Assembly (NCBI RefSeq): GCF_003144405.1
Contig: NZ_PENW01000010.1
Span: forward strand, 124,001-188,000
Direction: 5' to 3'
Source: Proteus cibi
Lineage (GTDB): Bacteria; Pseudomonadota; Gammaproteobacteria; Enterobacterales; Enterobacteriaceae
Length of the DNA stretch: 64,000 nt
In this document: piece after piece, positions 46,501 through 55,473 of the stretch
How the letters are laid out: each line of letters opens with the position of its first letter
Numbering within the stretch: position 1 is the first letter of the stretch
The notes under the pieces: model-generated
Told to the model about the DNA's origin: nothing
What the model saw: the letters and a program-made list of their open reading frames with translations, nothing else
Databases searched by the model: none
Position numbers and translations under genes: made by a program

Positions 46501-48264
46501 ATGACGATAAAACAGACAATTGGGATAAGAAATGCAGTAAGTATTGGGTTATTACTGCTCTTTTTTGTACTTCCTCTACAAGCCACAGCAAAAGAGTGGA
46601 CAATCGGTGTTTTAGCACTACGTGGTGATGCAACCACGCAAAGACATTGGCATCCACTTGTTGACACATTAAATGAACAGTTTCCGTCAGAAAACTTTGT
46701 GTTAATACCGTTAAATCTGGAGGAGATGAAGTTAGCGGTTGCGAAAAAAAGTGTTGATTTCTTACTCACAAATCCGGCGCAATTTGTTCAATTAGATAAT
46801 GCTTTTCCATTACGTTGGTTGCTCTCCTTACGCTCCGGCTATGAACCTGATAACACAACACGAAATGTCATCGGTAGCCTCATTCTTGTGCGGAATGATA
46901 GCCCGATGACGTCTGCTCATGACTTGATCGGAAAACGTGTTGGTGCCATTGCGCCTGATGCCTTTGGTGGCTATCTCTTAGGTTACAAAGCGCTACGAGA
47001 AAAAGGTATTGATCCTGATAAAGATTTCACATTACGTTTCACTGGTTTTCCGGCTGATGCATTACTTTATCTCTTACGAGATAAAGATATTAACGCGGCA
47101 ATCATTCCCGTCTGTTTACTGGAAAATATGGATAGTGAGGGGCTTATTCGTAAAAGTGATTACCGCCCCTTGATTTCCTACCAAACCAATGCCCCTTGTT
47201 TAACCAGTACACCGCTCTACCCTAATTGGTCATTTGCAGCGCTAGATACCGTTCCTGATGAGCTCGTTGATAAAGTGACACGTGTTTTACTCACCGATGA
47301 GAGTAAACCGATGAAATGGGGTGCTCCTGCTTCACATACACAAGTTGAAAATTTATTAAGGGAAGTCAACCAACATCCACGACAAAGACAGCTTTGGCAA
47401 GATGCACAAAGCTGGGCTATTCAACACCGATTTATTATTGGTCTTTCATTGGCGGCTATCCTTTTCCTTATCCTAAACCAAGTCTGGGTCAGCTATTTAG
47501 TTAGACGTCGCAGCCGACAATTAGAACAGGCACATAATCGATTAAGACAGCAAAAAGAAGAATTAGAACTGGCTCAACGTTTAAATATCTTGGGAGAGAT
47601 GGCATCAGGGTTTGCTCATGAACTTAATCAACCACTTTCGGCAATTAAAAGCTATGCACAAGGGAGCGTTATTCGCCTGAAAAAAGAGAATGAATCACAC
47701 CCTTTGCTACCTGCATTGCAACAAATAGATAAGCAAGCACAACGCGGTGCTGATATCATTAGAAATCTACGTTTATGGGTTGGAAAACAGACACCTAACA
47801 CCGAGACAATTTTGCTTTCTCACCAAAATATTGCGGAATGTGTTCAACATATTTGGAAACTTTTACGCGTAGAAGATAAATACCCTCAGGTTTCACTGAA
47901 AATTGATATTAATGAACAAGATACCTTATGTTTACCTGAAACCTTATTAGAGCAGATTTTATCGAATTTAATTACCAATAGCCTGCAAGCCGGTGCGAAG
48001 AACCTGAAAATTAGCACACATAAAGCACCTGATAGATTGCTTGTAGTGATTGAAGATGATGCTGGCGGAATGAGCCATAGCCAGCTAGAACAGCCCTTTT
48101 CCCCATTCCACACAACAAAAACGGAAGGACTTGGATTAGGTTTAGTGATCTGCCAGCGATTGTTACTTTCTCAAGGCGCGGATATTCACATTGAAAATCA
48201 GCAAAACGAACAAAATAACATCGGATTAAAAATCACACTTATTTTCCCTAACAACAATAAATAA
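46501..48264 (+). CDS. ttrS: TtrS, tetrathionate sensor kinase
   Basis: 587 aa. Signal/anchor at 11-30, a periplasmic phosphonate-binding-protein-like sensor domain (31-300; EWTIGVLALRGDATTQRHWHPLV), a transmembrane helix at about 311-335, coiled-coil linker, and a HisKA/HATPase kinase with GFAHELNQPLSAIKSYA (phospho-His 373), NLITNSLQAGAKN, IEDDAGGM and GLGLGLVICQRL. It senses tetrathionate and phosphorylates TtrR. Divergent from ttrBCA; 10 nt before ttrR. Confidence 0.95.
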   Translation: MTIKQTIGIRNAVSIGLLLLFFVLPLQATAKEWTIGVLALRGDATTQRHWHPLVDTLNEQFPSENFVLIPLNLEEMKLAVAKKSVDFLLTNPAQFVQLDNAFPLRWLLSLRSGYEPDNTTRNVIGSLILVRNDSPMTSAHDLIGKRVGAIAPDAFGGYLLGYKALREKGIDPDKDFTLRFTGFPADALLYLLRDKDINAAIIPVCLLENMDSEGLIRKSDYRPLISYQTNAPCLTSTPLYPNWSFAALDTVPDELVDKVTRVLLTDESKPMKWGAPASHTQVENLLREVNQHPRQRQLWQDAQSWAIQHRFIIGLSLAAILFLILNQVWVSYLVRRRSRQLEQAHNRLRQQKEELELAQRLNILGEMASGFAHELNQPLSAIKSYAQGSVIRLKKENESHPLLPALQQIDKQAQRGADIIRNLRLWVGKQTPNTETILLSHQNIAECVQHIWKLLRVEDKYPQVSLKIDINEQDTLCLPETLLEQILSNLITNSLQAGAKNLKISTHKAPDRLLVVIEDDAGGMSHSQLEQPFSPFHTTKTEGLGLGLVICQRLLLSQGADIHIENQQNEQNNIGLKITLIFPNNNK

Positions 48265-48274
48265 CGGAGAAAAA

Positions 48275-48877
48275 ATGCCAACAATTCATCTTGTTGATGA
48301 TGATCTTGCTGTCACTGATGCTTGTCAGTTTTTATTAGAAAGCTTAGGTTATTCAGCCCATGTTTGGAATGATAGCGAGTTCTTTATCAACAACGTCAAT
48401 CTCTATCAACAAGGAGTTGTATTGTTAGATATGAGAATGCCAAAACCTGATGGTAGACAAGTCCACCAGTATTTAATTGATAAACACAGTACTCTTTCTG
48501 TGATTTTTTTAACGGGTCATGGTGATATCCCGATGGCTGTTGGAGAGATCAAAAAAGGCGCTATTGATTTTTTACAAAAGCCCGTTGATAGCAATGCACT
48601 ACTATCAGCCCTAGATGTCGCTTTTATTGAAACGAACACCCGGTTTACAGCACATGATATTCGTCGTCGCTATTCATCATTAACCCCCAGAGAAAAAGAC
48701 ATTGCATATTATGTTATTCAAGGTTTAATGAACCGCGAAATCGCTGAAGTTGCTTGTGTTTCAATAAGAACGGTTGAAGTTCATCGAGCAAAAGTGATGG
48801 ATAAAATGGCGGCTAAAAATATCGCTGAATTAGTGACGGCATTACAAGGCATCGAAATAATTTCACCTAATTTATGA
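48275..48877 (+). CDS. ttrR: TtrR, tetrathionate response regulator
   Basis: 200 aa. FixJ-family regulator: receiver with LVDDD (7-10), phospho-acceptor D52 in VLLDMRMPKPDG, Thr in FLTGHGD and Lys in FLQKPVD; LuxR-type HTH at about 135-190 (SLTPREKDIAYYVIQGLMNREIAEVACVSIRTVEVHRAKVMDKM). It should activate ttrBCA across the divergent spacer. Confidence 0.95.
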   Translation: MPTIHLVDDDLAVTDACQFLLESLGYSAHVWNDSEFFINNVNLYQQGVVLLDMRMPKPDGRQVHQYLIDKHSTLSVIFLTGHGDIPMAVGEIKKGAIDFLQKPVDSNALLSALDVAFIETNTRFTAHDIRRRYSSLTPREKDIAYYVIQGLMNREIAEVACVSIRTVEVHRAKVMDKMAAKNIAELVTALQGIEIISPNL

Positions 48878-48951
48878 CAAAATTTCTTATCTGCGATAAA
48901 AAGTGTCACAATATAAGATATTCATTGGAAAAATAGTAAATAGATAGGCTT

Positions 48952-49893
48952 ATGATAAAGTCACCTCCATTTAAAAAATCATTTTTGTTGCCTAAATATT
49001 GGCTGACTTGGTTCGGGATTGGATTACTCTATATTCTGGTTCTCCTTCCTTATCCTGTCATTTATTGGCTAGGTACACGCCTAGGTCGTTTTTCGAAAGT
49101 TTTTTTAAAAAAACGCGTCCAAATAGCGGAACGTAATCTTGAACTCTGTTTTCCACAGATGCCGAAAAGCGAGCGAGAAGCCTTAGTTAATAAAAATTTT
49201 GAATCTGTTGGCATGGGATTATTTGAGACAGGAATGGCTTGGTTTTGGCCTGAATGGCGAGTTAAACGCTGGTTTAAAGTCAGTGGGCTTGAACATATCA
49301 AAAAGGTTAAAGACTCAGGACAAGGGATCTTACTTATTGGGATCCATTTTCTGACACTAGAGCTTGGCGCTAGGATTTTTGGTATTTGTAATCCTGGCGT
49401 GGGTGTTTATCGCCCTAACGATAATCCCGTTATGGACTGGCTACAAACATGGGGTCGACTACGCTCTAATAAATTTATGCTCGACAGAAAAGATGTCAAA
49501 GGCATGATCCGTAGTTTAAAAGCAGGTGAAATTATTTGGTATGCACCTGACCATGATTATGGTCCTCGTAAAAGTGTTTTTGTACCGTTGTTTGCAGTTG
49601 ATAAAGCGGCAACAACAACAGGCACTTATATTCTGGCAAAAACCAGCAATCCCGCATTAATTCCATTTACCCCAAAACGCTTACCTGAAGGCAAAGGTTA
49701 TGAGTTAATTATCTCCCCACCTGTTGCTGATTTTCCTATTGATAATGAGGAAAATACAGCTAAAGCGATGAATAAAGTGGTTGAACAAGAGATTTTACGC
49801 GCACCAGACCAATATATGTGGTTGCATCGTCGCTTTAAAACTCGCCCAGAAGGTGAGGCTTCTTTATATAACGAAATAAAGAAAGTACACTAA
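48952..49893 (+). CDS. lpxL: LpxL-type lipid A acyltransferase
   Basis: 313 aa. A Kdo2-lipid IVA lauroyltransferase family member that adds a secondary acyl chain to lipid A at the inner membrane. One N-terminal transmembrane helix (about 17-38), the catalytic H-x4-E motif in [20 protein letters not shown] and the DHDYGP segment are present. It precedes mdtG; in E. coli lpxL is also a neighbour of mdtG, which favours LpxL over LpxP. LpxP cannot be fully excluded. Confidence 0.83.
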   Translation: MIKSPPFKKSFLLPKYWLTWFGIGLLYILVLLPYPVIYWLGTRLGRFSKVFLKKRVQIAERNLELCFPQMPKSEREALVNKNFESVGMGLFETGMAWFWPEWRVKRWFKVSGLEHIKKVKDSGQGILLIGIHFLTLELGARIFGICNPGVGVYRPNDNPVMDWLQTWGRLRSNKFMLDRKDVKGMIRSLKAGEIIWYAPDHDYGPRKSVFVPLFAVDKAATTTGTYILAKTSNPALIPFTPKRLPEGKGYELIISPPVADFPIDNEENTAKAMNKVVEQEILRAPDQYMWLHRRFKTRPEGEASLYNEIKKVH

Positions 49894-49899
49894 TTACAG

Positions 49900-49932
49900 A
49901 GTGGCTGTTTTACGCTCAAACAGCCACTTTGT
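49900..49932 (+). terminator. Intrinsic terminator after lpxL
   Basis: AGTGGCTGTTT-N7-AAACAGCCACT followed by TTG; an 11-bp perfect stem just after the stop. Confidence 0.7.
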
Positions 49933-50165
49933 CATATTGCAATGCACTGAAATAACAATAATAAAACCAATAACAGCACAAGCTGTAAACTCCTGCAAAA
50001 CACATTATAAGAGCAAGACCTATCGCACTTATTCTGTATCATGGCTATATTCTTATTCATCATAAAATAAGAAAACCGACTCGTTGTTGCCACGTTCAAC
50101 ATCGCTACGGTTATTTTCAGTCTATTTTCTTGGTTTACTCTCTCGTTCTCGGCTAAAGGAGTAAC

Positions 50166-51374
50166 ATGGATCTCAAACCCCGAAATAATTCTTGGAAACG
50201 TAATCTCTATATTGTCTGGTTTGGCTGTTTTCTAACTGGTGCAGGTTTTAGCTTGATCATGCCTTTTCTTCCACTCTATGTAGAAGAACTTGGTATAACC
50301 GATCACGAAGAGCTTAATCTTTGGACGGGGGTTGCCTTTAGTATTACCTTCCTTTTTTCAGCCATCGCAGCACCTTTTTGGGGAAAATTATCAGATAGAA
50401 AAGGACGAAAATTAATGCTGTTACGTTCTGCCCTTGGTATGGCGATTGTAATGGTATTAATTGGATTTGCTCAAAATATATGGCAATTATTAGTACTACG
50501 AGCTTTGCTTGGTGTATTAGGTGGCTTTGTTCCGAATGCAAATGCGTTAATTGCCACCCAGGTTCCGGTTAAAAAAAGCGGCTGGGCATTAGGTACACTT
50601 TCAACAGGTGCTGTGAGTGGCGCATTAATAGGCCCTTTAATTGGCGGTATGCTTGCCGATCTCTATGGTTTACGACCTGTCTTTTTTATTACGTCTGCGG
50701 TTTTATTTATTTGCTTTTTAGTCACTCTTTTTTTCGTAAGTGAAAACTTCACGCCTGTTTCTAAAAAAGATGCACTCACCACAAAACAGGTCTTTTCATC
50801 ACTTAAGAATAAAAGACTCGTTGTATGCCTGTTTTTCACCACAATGATCATCCAAGTAGCAACAGGCTCTGTGACGCCTATTTTGACACTTTATATCCGT
50901 GAGTTAACAGGTTCAGTCAGCAACCTTGCTTTTATCAGTGGTGTTGTTGCCTCCGTACCGGGTATTGCCGCACTGATCAGTGCACCTCGTTTCGGTAAAT
51001 TAGGTGACCGAATTGGCCCTGATAAAGTCCTTCTTTTTACCCTCGGACTCTCTATTTTTATGCTAATTCCAATGGCATTGGTCAGTAACTATTGGGAACT
51101 TGGCGCACTACGTTTTTTACTTGGCGCAGTCAATGCGGCCATGTTACCTGCGGTACAAACGCTTATTCTCTATAATATTACCCCTGCTATTGCGGGTCGA
51201 ATTTTCAGCTATAACCAAGCACTCAGAGATGTTGGAAATGTTACAGGACCGTTAATGGGGGCTTTTGTTGCGGCAAGCTATGGATTTAGAGCTGTTTTTT
51301 ATTTCACCGCTGCCGTTGTCTTTTTTAATCTTATTTACTCTTGGTTAAGCTTTAGAACACCACAAGGAAAGTAG
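50166..51374 (+). CDS. mdtG: MdtG, multidrug efflux MFS transporter
   Basis: 402 aa, 12 predicted transmembrane helices. [35 protein letters not shown] matches the MdtG start, and the MFS loop motif [15 protein letters not shown] follows helix 2; the second half repeats it as [16 protein letters not shown]. coli MdtG exports fosfomycin and deoxycholate. GGAG precedes the ATG, and it has its own promoter gap from lpxL. Confidence 0.92.
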   Translation: MDLKPRNNSWKRNLYIVWFGCFLTGAGFSLIMPFLPLYVEELGITDHEELNLWTGVAFSITFLFSAIAAPFWGKLSDRKGRKLMLLRSALGMAIVMVLIGFAQNIWQLLVLRALLGVLGGFVPNANALIATQVPVKKSGWALGTLSTGAVSGALIGPLIGGMLADLYGLRPVFFITSAVLFICFLVTLFFVSENFTPVSKKDALTTKQVFSSLKNKRLVVCLFFTTMIIQVATGSVTPILTLYIRELTGSVSNLAFISGVVASVPGIAALISAPRFGKLGDRIGPDKVLLFTLGLSIFMLIPMALVSNYWELGALRFLLGAVNAAMLPAVQTLILYNITPAIAGRIFSYNQALRDVGNVTGPLMGAFVAASYGFRAVFYFTAAVVFFNLIYSWLSFRTPQGK

Positions 51375-51794
51375 TCAAAAAATCCACAAATAAGATAAGT
51401 TAAGCGTTTTTTTTCTTCCAAAAATTACACTTTTACATTTAAAGGCTCAATTGTTATTTTTTTTATTCTATTTTTTATAATTTATTGTTTATTAAGAACA
51501 TTCTCATCACCCATTTGTTAAGGCATCTAAAATTTTCTTGTGCTCTTTTTTCAAAAAATTGCAAGGTTAACTATTGCAAAATGAGATTTTTATCGACTTT
51601 TGCACCAAAAAATGGTTTATAAAGTATTAAATATACTTTTAGTCGCTAAATTCTGACGAAAGTATGTTAAAAATATATTAATTAAATGCAGTGGATATTG
51701 ATAACAGAATGAAATAATTTTGTTTCACCATTAGCTAATATTTTGTTCTTTTTACTTGCAAACGACCTGTAGAGGTTTTTTTTGGGAATTTAAG
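51375..51794. other. Intergenic region mdtG to peptide transporter
   Basis: About 420 nt, AT-rich, no gene. It should hold the transporter's promoter and leader; no operator is convincing by eye. Confidence 0.4.
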
Positions 51795-53330
51795 ATGCAA
51801 TCTACTCACTCAAAATCTAGCCGAACTTTCTTTGGCCACCCATATCCATTAAGCTCCCTTTTCTTCACCGAAATGTGGGAACGCTTTTCTTTCTATGGTA
51901 TTCGCCCATTATTAATTCTATTTATGGCGGCAACCGTTTATGAGGGTGGCATGGAAATCCCCAGAGAGCAGGCATCTGCTATTGTGGGTATTTTCGCAGG
52001 CGGTGTGTATTTAACATCGCTACCTGGAGGTTGGCTAGCTGATAACTGGTTAGGTCAGCGCCTAGCAGTATGGTATGGCTCTATCTTTATCGCGTTAGGG
52101 CACCTATCCATCGCACTTTCAGCGTTTTGGTCACAAGATCTGTTCTTTATCGGTTTATTACTGATTGTATTGGGTACAGGGCTATTTAAAACCTGTGTCA
52201 CTGTGATGGTAGGAACCTTATATAAAAGGGATGATACTCGTCGTGATGGCGGATTCTCCTTATTTTATATGGGTATCAATATGGGCTCATTTATTGCACC
52301 ACTCATCACCGGTTTCTTAGTACGTGATTATGGCTGGCATTGGGGCTTTGGGATTGGTGGAATTGGTATGCTTGTTGCGTTACTGATTTTCCGCTTTTAC
52401 GCAGTACCGACCATGCGTCGCTTTGATAGTGAAGTCGGTTTAGATTCAAGTTGGGATCGCCCAACCGTTGTTCGTCGTAATGTCGGTCAGTGGATCTTAG
52501 CGTTATCTGTCGTTCTTATCGCCATTGTTGGTCTTATTATTTCTGGTGTTATTCCTTTTAACCCAGTTATTGTGGCTAACTTTATGGTCTATGTGATTTC
52601 CGGTAGTGTTATCGCCTATTTTATCTATTTATTCCTCTTTGCAGGATTAAGTAGTAGCGACCGTTCTCGCTTATTTGTTTGTTTCCTCTTGCTGGTTTCT
52701 GCAGCCCTTTTCTGGTCTGCATTCGAACAAAAACCGACCTCATTTAACTTATTTGCCAATGACTATACTGACTTAAACTTTATGGGTTTTGAGATCCCTG
52801 CAGTATGGTTCCAGTCTGTTAATGCCTTGTTTATTATTATTCTTGCGCCTGTATTTAGCTGGTTATGGCCAATGATGGCACGTAAGAATATGAATTTAAG
52901 CAGTATGACTAAGTTTGTGATTGGTATTTTATTTGCAGCGGGTGGCTTTACCGTCATGATGTTTGCATCTGAAAGTGTGATTGCAACAGGACAAGGTGTT
53001 TCACCGCTTTGGTTAATTGGCAGTATTTTATTGCTAACATTGGGTGAATTATGCTTAAGCCCAATTGGTCTTGCCACAATGACTATTTTAGCGCCTGCTA
53101 AAATGCGTGGTCAGGTGATGGGATTATGGTTCTGTGCAAGTGCATTAGGTAATTTGGCAGCAGGTCTAATGGGGGGAAATATCCGTCCAGACAAACTGGA
53201 TGTAATGCCTGATTTCTTCTCTCATGTTTCTATCGCTCTGGTGATTTGTGCTGTTGTTCTTGCGGCACTGATTATTCCAGTTCGTAAGCTTTTACAAAGT
53301 GCAGACAGCAAAGAGAAAGCACAAGCTTAA
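51795..53330 (+). CDS. POT-family di/tripeptide:proton symporter
   Basis: 511 aa from the chosen ATG, about 14 transmembrane helices. HPYPLSSLFFTEMWERFSFYGIRPLLILF holds the ExxERFxYYG-type motif (E-x-W-E-R-F-S-F-Y-G); GGWLADNWLGQR and FYMGINMGSFIAPLITG are the PTR2 signatures. It imports small peptides with protons. GGGA is upstream of the chosen start; a TTG 13 codons earlier is the alternative. Subtype (DtpA versus DtpB) is not decided. Confidence 0.9.
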   Translation: MQSTHSKSSRTFFGHPYPLSSLFFTEMWERFSFYGIRPLLILFMAATVYEGGMEIPREQASAIVGIFAGGVYLTSLPGGWLADNWLGQRLAVWYGSIFIALGHLSIALSAFWSQDLFFIGLLLIVLGTGLFKTCVTVMVGTLYKRDDTRRDGGFSLFYMGINMGSFIAPLITGFLVRDYGWHWGFGIGGIGMLVALLIFRFYAVPTMRRFDSEVGLDSSWDRPTVVRRNVGQWILALSVVLIAIVGLIISGVIPFNPVIVANFMVYVISGSVIAYFIYLFLFAGLSSSDRSRLFVCFLLLVSAALFWSAFEQKPTSFNLFANDYTDLNFMGFEIPAVWFQSVNALFIIILAPVFSWLWPMMARKNMNLSSMTKFVIGILFAAGGFTVMMFASESVIATGQGVSPLWLIGSILLLTLGELCLSPIGLATMTILAPAKMRGQVMGLWFCASALGNLAAGLMGGNIRPDKLDVMPDFFSHVSIALVICAVVLAALIIPVRKLLQSADSKEKAQA

Positions 53331-53348
53331 TCTAATAGGTTAATTATT

Positions 53349-53385
53349 AAAGCCATGTCTATCTCATACTGAGGCATGGCTTTTT
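53349..53385 (+). terminator. Intrinsic terminator after the peptide transporter
   Basis: AAAGCCATG and CATGGCTTT stem with an intervening loop, then TTTTTG. Confidence 0.88.
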
Positions 53386-53495
53386 GCTTTTATATCTTAC
53401 AATTCGAACACTATTTTTAAGTATTGCACCCGATATTTAAAACACTTAATCTCATTACCTTCTATTTATTGACAGTTTATCACTAAGGTAATGCG

Positions 53496-54275
53496 ATGAC
53501 AGTTCTTCCTATTTATTATGTTAATGCTTTTTCCTCTCTGCCTTTTTCAGGAAATCCCGCTGCTGTCGTTTTGTTAGAAGAATGGTTGCCTGATGACACC
53601 TTAATTACACTTGCTAGTGAGATTAATTTACCTGAAACCGCGTTTTTAGTTGGCGATCATATTCGTTGGTTTACACCTAAAATTGAAGTTCCTCTTTGTG
53701 GACACGCAACATTAGCCACAGCGTTTGTATTAAAAACAATAAAACAGTCTCCTAATAAGTGCTTTAAATTCCAGTCTCTTTCAGGTGAGCTCACTGTTTC
53801 TTGTCAAGATCCTCTCTTCACACTGAATTTTCCAGCGATACCTGCGACATTAAATAACGAGATAAAATCAACGCTTGAAGAAAAATTAGCATTACAAATC
53901 GATGAAGTTTGGCAAGCACATGATCGTTATGTTTGCTTTTTATCCGATCCAGAAACCGTCATTAACTACCAACCGGATTTCACTCAAATCTCACAGCTAC
54001 CTTTACCTGGTGTTATTATCACAGCGAAAGGTCATTCTCCTTTTGACTTTATTTCTCGCTTCTTTGCCCCTGTAAAAGGTGTGAATGAAGATCCTGTTAC
54101 AGGTACATCACATTGTGTATTAGCACCAATTTGGGGGAATAAACTCAATAAAACACAGTTACAAGCAAGACAAGTTTCAAAACGAGGTGGAAATATCGAC
54201 TGTGAACTAAAAGATAATCGAGTTTTACTAACAGGAGATGCTGCACTCTTTTTAACTGGCAAAATAACCTTTTAA
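53496..54275 (+). CDS. PhzF-family isomerase/epimerase-like protein
   Basis: 259 aa, full length for the family. Tandem diaminopimelate-epimerase-like halves: YYVNAFSSLPFSGNPAAVVLLEEWL, the catalytic-Glu segment NLPETAFL, WFTPKIEVPLCGHATLATAFVL and the second-half GVNEDPVTGTSHCVLAPIW. Family members isomerise diverse small metabolites; the substrate here is unknown. It stands between the peptide transporter and a thioesterase. Confidence 0.88.
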   Translation: MTVLPIYYVNAFSSLPFSGNPAAVVLLEEWLPDDTLITLASEINLPETAFLVGDHIRWFTPKIEVPLCGHATLATAFVLKTIKQSPNKCFKFQSLSGELTVSCQDPLFTLNFPAIPATLNNEIKSTLEEKLALQIDEVWQAHDRYVCFLSDPETVINYQPDFTQISQLPLPGVIITAKGHSPFDFISRFFAPVKGVNEDPVTGTSHCVLAPIWGNKLNKTQLQARQVSKRGGNIDCELKDNRVLLTGDAALFLTGKITF

Positions 54276-54381
54276 TTATAAACGCCATAATCAGTCATTC
54301 ATCTGCTTTGCTTTCAATTTACTCTATTTTATACTGTGGGGAATTTATCCCTACCGTATAAAAGAAAAAGGCTTTATTGTT

Positions 54382-54792
54382 ATGTCCATCTCTGACTTAT
54401 CTCCTGAGCTACAAGATAAAATTAAAAATTCAGTCACCCGTGTATCTAAAGTTATATTCCCCACCACAACTAATCACCACTCAACACTCTTTGGTGGCAC
54501 GGCATTAGCTTGGATGGATGAAGTTTCATTTATTACCGCCACTCGCTTTAGTCGTAAACGTCTAGTGACGGTTTCAACCGAAAAAATAAATTTCAACCAC
54601 CCTATTCCATCAGGTACGATTATTGAATTAGTGGGAGAAGTTATTCGTGTTGGGCGTACAAGTTTGACAGTAAATGTTTCTATTTTTCTTGAAGATATGT
54701 ACGCAGAAGGTCGTGAAGAAGTGATCCATGGTCAGTTTAATTTCGTTGCGGTTGATCATGACGGAAAACCAACGCCATTATTCGACAAATAG
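54382..54792 (+). CDS. Hotdog-fold acyl-CoA thioesterase
   Basis: 136 aa. Single hotdog domain with HSTLFGGTALAWMDEVSFITATRFSRKRLVTVSTEKINFNHPIPSGTI, the YciA/cytosolic acyl-CoA hydrolase signature including the catalytic Asp in WMDE. It likely hydrolyses acyl-CoA; chain-length preference cannot be read off. Confidence 0.88.
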   Translation: MSISDLSPELQDKIKNSVTRVSKVIFPTTTNHHSTLFGGTALAWMDEVSFITATRFSRKRLVTVSTEKINFNHPIPSGTIIELVGEVIRVGRTSLTVNVSIFLEDMYAEGREEVIHGQFNFVAVDHDGKPTPLFDK

Positions 54793-54980
54793 TATCTTAT
54801 AGAGAGATTGATTATACTTTTTATCTCTCTTAATGAAAAACTTCATTATTTTATGATGTTCTTTATTATCTTGAATAATAACAAAGCAATAAGAACACTA
54901 AATTAAATGGATATTTTTCAATCAATATAAAATATTCAATAAAATCAATATATAATAAGATTACTAACATGTAAGGCAAG

Positions 54981-55007
54981 AGTTATCCACAGTTAATGTG
55001 GATAACT
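54981..55007. other. Facing pair of perfect DnaA boxes
   Basis: AGTTATCCACA and TGTGGATAACT are perfect 11-bp inverted repeats around GTTAA. Each arm contains the strict 9-mer DnaA box TTATCCACA (54983-54991 and its complement 54997-55005). It sits in the convergent gap after the thioesterase and before the end of the 105-aa ORF. Confidence 0.75.
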
Positions 55008-55022
55008 GAATAAATCTAAAAA

Positions 55023-55340
55023 TCAGAGAACACAAATTTTTGTTACTGCAAATTCAATCTGACAAATAGTCAGCTTCCTTCCTACTGTTGCACTTTCAGC
55101 AATAACAATATCCGCTAATTGTGAATACTGCCGCCCCACTTCAAGCGCTAACTCAATAGTGGGTTCAATCAGTAATATCACCCCAATCTGTTCAATATCA
55201 ACTGGAAAGTCTGAAAGTGATCTCACTTGTACTACTTGTTTTATCTTATTTTCAGCAATTTCTTGCGCTTTTTCCGTTGCTGCCTGATTCACTCTTGCTT
55301 GTTTTTCAAAAACGCCACCACCAGAATGAAGATAGATCAT
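55023..55340 (-). CDS. Uncharacterised 105-aa protein
   Basis: I do not recognise this. The frame is open for 105 codons with a mixed, non-low-complexity composition (ATEKAQEIAENKIKQVVQV, IGVILLIEPTIELALEVGRQY), which argues for a real protein. No signal peptide, transmembrane helix or known motif is clear. The ribosome-binding site is weak. It may be a small cytoplasmic accessory protein. Confidence 0.5.
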   Translation of the reverse strand: MIYLHSGGGVFEKQARVNQAATEKAQEIAENKIKQVVQVRSLSDFPVDIEQIGVILLIEPTIELALEVGRQYSQLADIVIAESATVGRKLTICQIEFAVTKICVL

Positions 55341-55473
55341 AATTTACTCATTATAAAAAACAAAGGCTGTTACCTTTATTATTCAAATCCACCACATAAA
55401 AGCCAGTTGAATCTATAAAAAGGCAACAACCTATCTCTGCTTTTTATCCTAAGTAATACGATATAAAAAATAT

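Noticed and set aside
46365..46628. 87-aa frame overlapping the start of ttrS
   Set aside because: Overlaps the ttrS signal region in another frame and covers the control spacer; Cys pattern appears accidental.
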